A stretch of 64,000 nt of DNA from Phocaeicola coprophilus (lineage in GTDB: Bacteria > Bacteroidota > Bacteroidia > Bacteroidales > Bacteroidaceae): NCBI GenBank assembly GCA_016900015.1, contig JACJJM010000014.1:28413-92412 (forward strand), written 5' to 3'. Every line of letters starts with the position of its first letter. Position 1 is the stretch's first letter. Below, piece by piece: positions 57,247 to 64,000 of the stretch. The translations under genes and the position numbers were made by a program. Below the pieces are notes generated by a model. That model was not told the DNA's origin. It was given only the letters and a program-made list of their open reading frames with translations, and searched no databases.

Positions 57247-57963
57247 ATGTTACGCTTAAAATCTTTGGATATTCTGGAGAGCAGGGCGGAGCTAGCTGCT
57301 TTACCAGAAGGTAAATTACTGATAAATACGATTAATGCACATTCCTATAACACGGCCCAAAAAGATAAAGCTTTTGCTGAGGCTTTAAAGAATGGAGATG
57401 TGCTGATTCCCGATGGATCAAGTATCGTGATGGCTTGTCGGAAAATTAAGGCAAAATCACAGCCTAAAGAGCGCATAGCTGGATGGGATTTGTTTGTGTA
57501 TGAGATGGAAAAACTGAACCGCAAGGGTGGCAAGTGCTTCTTTATGGGGAGCAGCGAGAAAGTGCTGGCATTGATTCGCCGACGTGTAGCTGTCGACTAT
57601 CCCAACATTCAGGTGGAGACCTATTCACCGCCTTACAAATCTGAGTTTAACGAGGTAGATAATCAAGCTATTGTTCAGGCGATCAATCAAGCCAATCCGG
57701 ATTTATTATGGATCGGGATGACCGCTCCCAAACAAGAAAAATGGATTTATGCGCATTGGGATGAATTGAATATCCATTGCCATGTGGGCACAATAGGTGC
57801 AGTTTTTGATTTCTTTGCAGGAACAGTAAAACGTGCACCTTTATGGTGGCAAGAACACGGATTAGAATGGGCTTTTCGTTTATTGAGAGAACCGAAAAGG
57901 ATGTGGCGACGATATATAATAGGAAATGTTTGTTTTTTATGGAATATTAGTAAAGAGCAATGA
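57247..57963 (+). CDS. WecG/TagA/CpsF-family glycosyltransferase
   Basis: The 238-residue protein shows the family signatures LLINTINAHSYNTAQKDKAF, VLIPDGSSIVMACRK, RIAGWDLFVYE and VGTIGAVFDFFAGTVKRAP, then a short basic C-terminus (LLREPKRMWRRYI). These enzymes transfer N-acetylmannosamine, N-acetylmannosaminuronate or related sugars to lipid-linked intermediates. The start at 57247 is chosen because the frame upstream to 57196 would overlap the antisense gene and adds no conserved part. Confidence 0.92.
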   Translation: MLRLKSLDILESRAELAALPEGKLLINTINAHSYNTAQKDKAFAEALKNGDVLIPDGSSIVMACRKIKAKSQPKERIAGWDLFVYEMEKLNRKGGKCFFMGSSEKVLALIRRRVAVDYPNIQVETYSPPYKSEFNEVDNQAIVQAINQANPDLLWIGMTAPKQEKWIYAHWDELNIHCHVGTIGAVFDFFAGTVKRAPLWWQEHGLEWAFRLLREPKRMWRRYIIGNVCFLWNISKEQ

Positions 57964-57992
57964 TTATATTATTTAGTATGCCTATTCTTGCA

Positions 57993-58085
57993 CTCTCATT
58001 ATCGCGATTCACTCTCCCTTATATTCGCGATCATGAGCACCTGACTATCGCGATAGTGACACAGAGTGAATCGCGATAGTGAGAG
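57993..58085. repeat. CTCACTATCGCGAT inverted repeat, copy 2
   Basis: The arms CTCTCATTATCGCGATTCACTC (57993-58014) and its complement to 58085 match except one base. The inside has ATTCGCGATCATGAG and CTATCGCGATAG words, like copy 1 at 26620-26712. Confidence 0.75.
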
Positions 58086-58264
58086 CATGACAAGATACGG
58101 CTTCGATGGTGTTGTTGTTTAATTATTTCTGGAGTAGCAGCCTGTTTGGATTCCATTTGCGCAACTAATGGGTCGCTTGATAAACCGCCGGGCATGGAAA
58201 ACAGAGTAAAATTACATCTGATTATTGTTAATAGATGTTTCATTGCTGATACTCAGTGTTTTCC

Positions 58265-58406
58265 GCTGAAGGATGAAGGATACTGAAGGATTTCTAAGAA
58301 AAAGTTCTGGAAATGAAAAAAAAGGGGCTTGTCTTTAAAGGGAAGCACTGTTTTTTGCATTTTAGAAAAGTTTGCAAAATATCCTTCATATCCTTCATCC
58401 TTCAGC
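58265..58406. repeat. GAAGGATGAAGGAT inverted repeat
   Basis: GCTGAAGGATGAAGGATA (58265-58282) and TATCCTTCATCCTTCAGC (58389-58406) are a perfect 18-bp inverted repeat with a loop of about 106 bp. The next bases also pair after a one-base slip. This may be a small palindromic element. Confidence 0.6.
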
Positions 58407-58454
58407 CAAAGGTTAATGAATGTAAATGGTGCTTGTGGTGAAAAATTACCAATA

Positions 58455-58600
58455 GAAGTAGAAATCACAGTTAGCTTATACAATATTTAGACGCAGATAA
58501 CGCGGATGACGCGGATTAATCTTATTGCAAAACACTAAATCCTGCTGAATCTTATAAATCCGCGCCTAAAAAATAATCGATAGATATATCATTTAAAATG
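58455..58600 (+). repeat. Shared leader repeat, copy before the SLBB exporter gene
   Basis: This stretch resembles 61049-61195 over its whole length: AAGTAGAAATCACAGTT, GCTTATA, ATGACGCGGATTAAT, AAATCCGCGC and CTAAAAAATAA. It lies just upstream of the exporter gene (start 58630). The GCGGAT and ATCCGCG words can form a stem. Confidence 0.65.
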
Positions 58601-58629
58601 AATAAATCAAAATTAAAATAGATACTAAT

Positions 58630-61026
58630 ATGTTGAAACAGAAGCTATTTTTTATCTTTGCGTTGTTTCTGCTGGTGGGAGCGACTGCGGTTCGGGCTCA
58701 GTCCATGACCGACGATCAAGTCCTGCAATACGTCAAGGACGGAATGCAGCAAGGCAAGGATCAGCGGCAGATGGCCACTGAGTTGGCACGTCGCGGCGTG
58801 ACCCGCGCACAGGCGGAACGGGTGAAGAAACTTTATGAAAGTCAGAATCCGAGCGGGGAAAGCACCATGGGGACTGTTGCTGCGGAAGACCGTTTGCGGG
58901 AGCAGGTGAGCGAGGACCCCGCCCAGGTGCAGCCCCGGCAAACTGAAGAGGTGACTGCCGACCAGGTGTTCGGGCGTAACATCTTCAATACGCGCAACCT
59001 GACTTTCGAACCGAGCGTCAACCTCGCTACGCCGCCCAACTATCGGCTGGGACCGGGCGACGAGGTCATCATCGACATCTGGGGAGCGAACCAGAACAGT
59101 ATCCGGAGCACCATCTCGCCGGATGGCTACATCAACATCCAAAACATCGGATTGGTCTACCTGAACGGCATGACCGTGGAGGAAGCCAATGATTTTCTCC
59201 GTAAGGAGCTGAACAAGATATATTCGGGCGTGGATGCTTCCCAACCAACATCGCAAATCAAACTGACGCTGGGCAACACGCGCACCATCCAAATCAATGT
59301 GATGGGTGAAGTCGTGCAGCCGGGCACGTATGCCTTGTCGGCATTCTCCACCGTGTTTCATGCGCTCTACCGGGCCGGAGGTGTGAATGACCTCGGAAGC
59401 TTGCGCGATGTCCAGTTGGTGCGCGGAGGCAAGAAAGTGGCTGTCGTCGACGTGTATGATTTCATCATGCAGGGCAAGGTGCAGGACGACATCCGTTTGC
59501 AGGAAGGCGACGTCGTGCTCGTGCCTCCGTATGAGGCCCTGGTGCAAGTGGACGGCAAGGTGAAACGCCCGATGCGCTACGAGATGAAGACCGACGAGTC
59601 TCTGGCCACATTGCTGCGTTATGCCGGAGGGTTTACGGCTGATGCTTATACGCAGGCTGTGCGCGTGGTGCGGCAGAACGGGAAGGAGTATCAGGTGGCC
59701 ACGGTCGACCGGAGTGATTATTCGGCTTTCCAGTTGCGTGACGGCGACGTGATGACGGTCGATGCCATACTCGACCGCTTCGAAAACAAATTGGAAGTGC
59801 GCGGAGCGGTCTACCGGCCGGGAATCTACCAGTTGGGCCGGGAGGTGCAGACTGTACGCCAGCTCATCGAAAAGGCGGACGGACTGACAGGCGACGCTTT
59901 TCTCAATCGTGCCGTGCTCTATCGCGAGCGTGACAACCTGACCCACGAGGTGCTCCAGCTTGACATCCGCGGCATCATGGAAGGTACCAGCCCCGACGTG
60001 GCGCTCTCCCGCAACGACGTGCTCTACATCCCCAGCATACATGACCTTCAGGACTGGGGGCCTGTGACCATCACGGGTGAGGTGCCCCGCCCCGGTGAGT
60101 ATCCCTATGCGGACAATATGACGCTGGAAGACCTTGTCATCCAGGCCGGAGGACTGAACGACGCGGCCAGCTTGGTGCGTGTCGATGTGTCGCGTCGCAT
60201 CAAAGACCCGCAGAGCACCAACGAGACGGACGAGCGGGCACATCTCTATACGTTTGCCTTGAAGGATGGGTTTGTGATAGACGGCGAAGCCGGATTCACG
60301 CTCCAGCCATACGACCAGGTGTTCGTGCGCCGCAGTCCGGCTTACAGCGAGCAGCTTAATGTCAGCATCGGTGGCGAGGTGAATTATGGTGGCACTTACA
60401 CGCTTTCAAACAAGAATGAACGTTTGAGCGACCTCGTGCGCAAAGCCGGCGGGGTGACGAAGTTTGCATACGTGAAGGGAGCGAAGCTCGTCCGCAGAGC
60501 GAATGCGGAAGAGAAGGAGCGCATGGCGGAAGTCATTCGTATGATTCAGCGGGAGACGGGAATACACGATCTCGATTCGCTCAACATCCGTGTGGAGGAT
60601 ACCTTTACTGTGGGAATTAATCTGGAGGAAGCCTTGGCAGCTCCGGGCACGGATGCTGACGTGGTGCTTCGTGAGGGCGACCGGCTGGAGGTGCCTGAAT
60701 ATGACAACACGGTGCGGATAGCCGGTGCGGTGATGGTGCCTAATACGGTGGTCTATACCGAGGGAAATAGTTTCAAGGACTATTTGAGCCAGGCCGGCGG
60801 ATATGCCAACAATGCCCGCAAGCGCAGTGCTTTCATCGTCTATATGAACGGACAGGTGGCAGAAGTGAAAGGCTCGGGCCGTAAGCAGATTGAACCGGGC
60901 TGCCAGATCATCGTGCCTGCGAAGATGAAACGCCAGAACATCGCCCAGACGCTGGCGACGGTCAGCTCATTTAGCACTGTGGCCATGACCATTGCCACCA
61001 TAGCCAATCTCATTTCCGGCAAATGA
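58630..61026 (+). CDS. SLBB-domain polysaccharide export protein (Wza-like)
   Basis: The 798-residue protein has a signal peptide (1-24), a short helical region (25-120), the polysaccharide export domain (about 135-215, YRLGPGDEVIIDIWGANQN, SPDGYINIQNIGLVYLNG), and about six SLBB repeats in series (such as NVMGEVVQPGTYALSAFSTV, VDGKVKRPMRYEM, ITGEVPRPGEYPYADN, IGGEVNYGGTYTLSN). The last segment (IAQTLATVSSFSTVAMTIAT) is a hydrophobic tail. It is larger than Wza and forms the outer-membrane/periplasmic channel for the polymer. It has moderate GC unlike the AT-rich assembly genes. Confidence 0.93.
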   Translation: MLKQKLFFIFALFLLVGATAVRAQSMTDDQVLQYVKDGMQQGKDQRQMATELARRGVTRAQAERVKKLYESQNPSGESTMGTVAAEDRLREQVSEDPAQVQPRQTEEVTADQVFGRNIFNTRNLTFEPSVNLATPPNYRLGPGDEVIIDIWGANQNSIRSTISPDGYINIQNIGLVYLNGMTVEEANDFLRKELNKIYSGVDASQPTSQIKLTLGNTRTIQINVMGEVVQPGTYALSAFSTVFHALYRAGGVNDLGSLRDVQLVRGGKKVAVVDVYDFIMQGKVQDDIRLQEGDVVLVPPYEALVQVDGKVKRPMRYEMKTDESLATLLRYAGGFTADAYTQAVRVVRQNGKEYQVATVDRSDYSAFQLRDGDVMTVDAILDRFENKLEVRGAVYRPGIYQLGREVQTVRQLIEKADGLTGDAFLNRAVLYRERDNLTHEVLQLDIRGIMEGTSPDVALSRNDVLYIPSIHDLQDWGPVTITGEVPRPGEYPYADNMTLEDLVIQAGGLNDAASLVRVDVSRRIKDPQSTNETDERAHLYTFALKDGFVIDGEAGFTLQPYDQVFVRRSPAYSEQLNVSIGGEVNYGGTYTLSNKNERLSDLVRKAGGVTKFAYVKGAKLVRRANAEEKERMAEVIRMIQRETGIHDLDSLNIRVEDTFTVGINLEEALAAPGTDADVVLREGDRLEVPEYDNTVRIAGAVMVPNTVVYTEGNSFKDYLSQAGGYANNARKRSAFIVYMNGQVAEVKGSGRKQIEPGCQIIVPAKMKRQNIAQTLATVSSFSTVAMTIATIANLISGK

Positions 61027-61048
61027 TGAAACTGTTTTGTTGAAAATA

Positions 61049-61195
61049 AGTAGAAAATCATAGTTGGCTTATATTCAGACGCGGATGACGCGGATTAATT
61101 TTACTGTAAGATACTGAATCTTAATTATAAATCCGCGCAATCCCGCGTCATCCGCGTCTAAAAAATAACCGGATATAATCATTTAATTTTTGCGA
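61049..61195 (+). repeat. Shared leader repeat, copy before the Wzz-like gene
   Basis: This copy has a perfect 17-bp stem: AGACGCGGATGACGCGG (61077-61093) pairs with CCGCGTCATCCGCGTCT (61143-61159). Sequence before and after the stem matches 58455-58600. It ends about 20 bp before the Wzz-like start codon (61217). Confidence 0.7.
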
Positions 61196-61216
61196 CTTAC
61201 TTAAGAACGAATTAAT

Positions 61217-62302
61217 ATGGATGAAAAGGACGAAGACGTAATCGAAATTGACTGGATGGATTTGCTCCGTCGCACGTGGGCCTGCCGCCGGGTCTTGTTG
61301 AAGGCTTTAGGCGCAGGTTTCTTGGTCGGCTGCATTGTGGCCTTTAGCATGCCCCGGCAGTATACGGTGGGCGTGACGCTTGCGCCCGAGTCAGGACAGA
61401 CGGGTGGAAATCTTTCCGGATTGGCCTCGATGGTGGGGCTTGGCAGTGTGGGCATGGAGGGAGAAGACGCTTTGGGAGCGGCTCTCTCGGCAGACATTGT
61501 GGGGTCGACACCTTTTTTGCTGGAGATGTTCGGCGTGCGTGTGCCGACAGAAGACGGGCAGGCTGACACGACGCTGGCTGCTTACCTGGACGAGCAACGC
61601 CGACCCTGGTGGGGCTATGTGGCTGCTTTGCCCGGACAAATGGTCGGAGCTGTGAAGTTGCTGTTTGCCGACGAGGAAGCCGCAGGCGACACGCTTGACC
61701 CATTCCGGTTGACAAAGAAACAGGCGGCCAAAGTCGAATTGCTGCGCAAGAACATCGTGGCTGATGTCGACAAAAAGACCGGCAAGACCGCGATTTCTGT
61801 CACGCTGCAAGACCCTGTGGTGGCGGCCACGGTGGCTGATAGTGTGGCTGCAAGGTTGCAGGAATACATCATCGACTATCGCAGCCGCAAGGCGCAGGCT
61901 GACTGCGACTATCTGGAAAAGCTTTTCCATGAGCGTCAGTCGGAGTATTATGAAGCGCAGCAACGCTATGCGGCTTATGTAGATGCCAACCAGAACGTCA
62001 TCTTGCAGCGTGTGCGTGCGCATCAGGAACGTTTGCAAAACGACATGCAGCTGGCCTACCAGGTCTACAGTCAGGTCGCGACACAGCTTCAAGTGGCGCA
62101 GGCGAAGGTGCAGGAGGCAAAGCCTGTGTTTGCTGTGGTCGAGCCGGCCACCGTCCCCTTGGAGCCGTCAGGTCTCAGCCGCAAGGTGTTGGTGCTTGCG
62201 TTTGCATTTCTATTCTTTGCCGGGACATTAGCCTGGCAGTTGTTCGGGCGTGATTTCTGGCATAACTTGAGAAGCCAGTTTGTGTCATCTGAAAATCTGT
62301 AA
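61217..62302 (+). CDS. Wzz-like chain-length determinant
   Basis: The 361-residue protein has an N-terminal Wzz domain with a membrane helix (about 26-46, LLKALGAGFLVGCIVAFSM), a long periplasmic part with coiled coil (about 205-290), and a C-terminal membrane helix (about 323-343, KVLVLAFAFLFFAGTLAWQL) preceded by the Pro-rich motif VEPATVPLEPSGLSRK. It controls polymer length with the polymerase. It lacks a C-terminal tyrosine kinase domain, and no separate Wzc kinase gene is in the window. Confidence 0.92.
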   Translation: MDEKDEDVIEIDWMDLLRRTWACRRVLLKALGAGFLVGCIVAFSMPRQYTVGVTLAPESGQTGGNLSGLASMVGLGSVGMEGEDALGAALSADIVGSTPFLLEMFGVRVPTEDGQADTTLAAYLDEQRRPWWGYVAALPGQMVGAVKLLFADEEAAGDTLDPFRLTKKQAAKVELLRKNIVADVDKKTGKTAISVTLQDPVVAATVADSVAARLQEYIIDYRSRKAQADCDYLEKLFHERQSEYYEAQQRYAAYVDANQNVILQRVRAHQERLQNDMQLAYQVYSQVATQLQVAQAKVQEAKPVFAVVEPATVPLEPSGLSRKVLVLAFAFLFFAGTLAWQLFGRDFWHNLRSQFVSSENL

Positions 62303-62331
62303 TTTGGTTACAACCATCTGTAATCTGTCTA

Positions 62332-62361
62332 TTGCCATTTTTTGTCCTTGAGCTACCTTTG
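62332..62361 (+). promoter_or_regulatory. Promoter of the CMD-cupin gene
   Basis: TTG (62332-62334), a 19-bp spacer and TACCTTTG (62354-62361) match the Bacteroidetes consensus. The start codon is 44 bp downstream. Confidence 0.65.
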
Positions 62362-62405
62362 TATGCGGTAACCTTATTATTCATATATCTAATAAATGTA
62401 GGCTT

Positions 62406-63248
62406 ATGAAGGTAAAAATCGTAGCAAAGGCCCTTTTTGTAGGGATGCTTTTTTCAACATTTAATATTCAAAACATTATGGCACAAGAAAAGATTACGCA
62501 GACAGCCGGCCGTGTACAGTTGGGCGAGTTTGCTCCCAAGTTTGCGGAGTTGAATGATGATGTTCTTTTTGGTGAAGTTTGGAATCGTCCGGGATTAAGC
62601 CCGCATGACCGTAGCATGATTACCATTGCCACGCTTGTGGGAAAAGGGATTATCGATTCGTCACTTACTCACCACTTGCAGTTTGCCAAGAGTAACGGTG
62701 TCACACGCACGGAGATTTCGGAGATGCTTACCCATATCGCGTTTTATGCCGGATGGCCGAATGCGTGGGGTGCATTTCGCCTGGCGAAAGATGTTTGGGC
62801 TGAAGGCGGCGAAGCCGATGGCGGAAAAGCGGCATTCCAGCGTGAAATGATATTCCCTGTCGGTGAACCGAACACGGCGTATGCGAAATATTTTATTGGC
62901 AATAGCTATTTGGCTCCCATTTCGAAGGAGCAAGTTCCGTTCTCGAATGTGACATTTGAACCTCGTTGCCGTAATAATTGGCATATTCATCATGCGACGA
63001 AAGGCGGGGGACAGATGCTTGTGTGCGTCGCTGGCCGAGGCTGGTACCAGGAAGAAGGCAAGCCTGCCGTGCAGATGCTTCCGGGCGATGTGATTCATAT
63101 CCCGGCCAATGTAAAACACTGGCATGGTGCAGCCGCTGACAGCTGGTTTGCCCATTTGGCTTTTGAAGTTCCGGGCGAAAACACCTCCAATGAGTGGCTG
63201 GAGCCTGTTGCAGATGAAGAGTACGACAAATTGGAGGCACAGAAATAG
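62406..63248 (+). CDS. Secreted carboxymuconolactone-decarboxylase-like/cupin fusion
   Basis: The 280-residue protein has a probable signal peptide (1-26, ending MAQ), a CMD-like helical domain (about 45-130, RSMITIATLVGKGIIDSSL, LTHIAFYAGWPNAWGAF) and a C-terminal cupin (about 170-265) with the metal motif NWHIHHATKGGGQML and the second motif ANVKHWHG. The CMD part lacks the CxxC pair of AhpD peroxidases. The gene has its own promoter and terminator. Fusions of this kind occur in Bacteroidetes, often annotated as carboxymuconolactone decarboxylase; the true substrate is not known. Confidence 0.88.
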   Translation: MKVKIVAKALFVGMLFSTFNIQNIMAQEKITQTAGRVQLGEFAPKFAELNDDVLFGEVWNRPGLSPHDRSMITIATLVGKGIIDSSLTHHLQFAKSNGVTRTEISEMLTHIAFYAGWPNAWGAFRLAKDVWAEGGEADGGKAAFQREMIFPVGEPNTAYAKYFIGNSYLAPISKEQVPFSNVTFEPRCRNNWHIHHATKGGGQMLVCVAGRGWYQEEGKPAVQMLPGDVIHIPANVKHWHGAAADSWFAHLAFEVPGENTSNEWLEPVADEEYDKLEAQK

Positions 63249-63282
63249 CAGAGAAACGATTAGGCTATTGATGAAAACGATA

Positions 63283-63324
63283 GGCATAAGACTACGACAT
63301 GAGGCGGGTCTTATGCCTTTTTTG
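63283..63324 (+). terminator. Terminator of the CMD-cupin gene
   Basis: GGCATAAGAC (63283-63292) and GTCTTATGCC (63308-63317) form a perfect stem followed by six T residues. This is a strong intrinsic terminator. Confidence 0.9.
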
Positions 63325-63781
63325 TTAAACTGGTATTCATATATAGGTAAGCATTTCGCGTATGGGCGGAATTAACCCAAATCGGTCATTAGACCGCTCA
63401 AATGTTCTTTTTTCTAACTAAAGTAAAGCTCTTCGGTTATCTTGCCCACTTCTGCCAGCGTCTTGCTCCCCGCCTTGCCTCGACGTAGCCCGCTACGCCT
63501 TCTGCAAGTCGAAAAGCAATACGCAAGACATGAGTGGACAATCTACCCAAAGTCTAATGACCGATTTGGGATTAAGGGCTTGGTCAGCCCGGGTGAAGGG
63601 CAAAATTGGGAAGGCTGTACGACGGTAATAGTGGGTTGGTTGTGCTTGCAGAGGATGAATCTGGGCCGATTCCGTCATAGGACTGCAATAAACAGCCAAA
63701 AAACTTTTCTTGGTAATAGCTCTGTTTTATAGTTACTTAGCAAGTAAGGCTAAAAAATCTTCAAAAAAAGTCTCCTGAAAG
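63325..63781. other. Intergenic region before the rRNA operon
   Basis: No gene is supported here. The stretch holds an inverted repeat pair (63371-63394 and 63552-63575) around about 155 bp, which contains GTAGCCCGCTAC and other small palindromes. An AT-rich stretch near 63750-63780 directly precedes the rRNA promoter and could serve as an UP element. Confidence 0.5.
63371..63575. repeat. Inverted repeat element upstream of the rRNA operon
   Basis: CCCAAATCGGTCATTAGAC (63376-63394) and GTCTAATGACCGATTTGGG (63552-63570) are a perfect 19-bp inverted repeat flanking about 157 bp, with TTAA next to both arms. The design is that of a small non-coding mobile element (MITE), but no target-site duplication is certain. 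Confidence 0.6.
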
Positions 63782-63813
63782 TTTGGAGTGTAAGTCAAAA
63801 GGCAGTACTTTTG
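63782..63813 (+). promoter_or_regulatory. rRNA operon promoter
   Basis: TTTG (63782-63785), a 20-bp spacer and TACTTTTG (63806-63813) match the Bacteroidetes consensus fully. It is preceded by an A/T-rich tract and followed by a leader of about 170 nt with a hairpin (CCGCCG-N10-CGGCGG, near 63901-63924) leading to the 16S start. Confidence 0.8.
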
Positions 63814-63991
63814 CATCCGCTTTCGATAAGGAAAGCCACCCGGAAGGGGGTGAGAGCGAAGCTTGAAAAAGATGAAAATACAAACGAGTAGTACAAGAGC
63901 CCGCCGTTAGCAATATCGGCGGAAGGGTATGAAAAAGGAAGTCAACGTCAAACACCTGGGAGCAAAAGGAAAAAAACGAAAACAAGATATT

Positions 63992-64000
63992 ACAATGAAG
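63992..64000 (+). rRNA. 16S rRNA gene, first bases only
   Basis: The window ends with ATTACAATGAAG. Bacteroidales 16S genes start with ACAATGAAGAGTTTGATCC, so the last nine bases correspond to E. coli 16S positions 1-9. The leader before it has the promoter and hairpin expected of an rRNA operon. The rest lies beyond the window. Confidence 0.7.

Larger units (their letters stand above)
57964..58629. other. Repeat-rich intergenic stretch in the capsule locus
   Basis: About 665 bp hold three structured elements: the CTCACTATCGCGAT repeat (57993-58085), an 18-bp inverted repeat built on GAAGGATGAAGGAT (58265-58406), and the leader repeat shared with wzz (58455-58600). Two short open frames on the minus strand consist mostly of these repeats and are not counted as genes. 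Confidence 0.6.

Noticed and set aside
58031..58243. 70-codon open frame on the minus strand
   Set aside because: Its end lies in the CTCACTATCGCGAT repeat and it has no recognisable domain or promoter; a gene remnant is possible but not supported.
58253..58483. 76-codon open frame on the minus strand
   Set aside because: Most of it is translation of the GAAGGAT inverted repeat.
63442..63732. 96-codon open frame before the rRNA operon
   Set aside because: It covers part of the inverted repeat element and has no protein-like features.

Overview
This window is chromosomal DNA from a member of the order Bacteroidales, probably a Bacteroidaceae-like gut anaerobe; the genus cannot be fixed from the sequence. 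The evidence is a SusC/SusD pair, a hybrid two-component system of the Bacteroides type, a UpxY/NusG-like antiterminator at the head of a capsule locus, many lipoproteins, and several promoters of the Bacteroidetes form TTTG-N19/20-TAnnTTTG. Core genes are moderately GC-rich, while 24.7-26.3 kb and 49.8-55.9 kb are clearly AT-rich by eye and look acquired. The window ends at the first bases of a 16S rRNA gene.

Layout. 0-14.4 kb: the 5' part of a DUF6398 gene, an HxlR regulator divergent from a cupin gene, a glycine-zipper lipoprotein, metY, an N-acetylmuramoyl-L-alanine amidase overlapping a hotdog thioesterase, gdhA, then a hybrid two-component sensor/regulator, an acetyl-xylan-esterase-like enzyme and a small AraC regulator with a metal-binding N-terminus, facing a CD225 + DUF2752 membrane-protein pair. 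14.9-26.3 kb: a copper-type P1B ATPase with an HMA domain at each end, an M3 peptidase lipoprotein, an OmpA-like lipoprotein, a 987-residue protein joining two receiver-like domains to a PPDK/PEP-synthase-type ATP-binding domain, an MBL-fold hydrolase, and two AT-rich genes of unknown function. 26.3-36.9 kb: an IS982 remnant, then a leftward operon of S8 peptidase, S9 peptidase, SusC, SusD and two lipoproteins, which looks like a peptide-utilisation locus. 37.9-45.5 kb: tex, a low-molecular-weight tyrosine phosphatase, priA, a truncated Rpn-type gene and a 7TM-HD phosphodiesterase. 46.5-62.3 kb: a capsule/exopolysaccharide locus (upxY, flippase, acetyltransferases, glycosyltransferases, polymerase, WecG/TagA transferase, SLBB exporter, Wzz-like protein). 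62.4-64 kb: a secreted CMD-cupin fusion and an rRNA operon promoter and leader.

The most striking feature lies between upxY and the flippase gene. A REP-associated tyrosine transposase (RAYT) gene is bracketed by six copies of a ~125-bp structured palindromic element, with an intact vapBC-like toxin-antitoxin pair and the wreck of a second toxin-antitoxin pair between the copies. The two last copies arose by a tandem duplication that also copied the 3' end of the RAYT gene. This looks like a REP/RAYT system lodged in the leader of a capsule operon.

Other repeat families are dispersed between genes: six mosaic copies built on CTTTCCG/GGAAAGG, two copies of a 21-23-bp inverted repeat built on CTCACTATCGCGAT, two GAAGAATGAAGAG hairpins, and a duplicated ~120-nt leader that precedes both polysaccharide-export genes. 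No tRNA gene, CRISPR array, replication origin or prophage was recognised.
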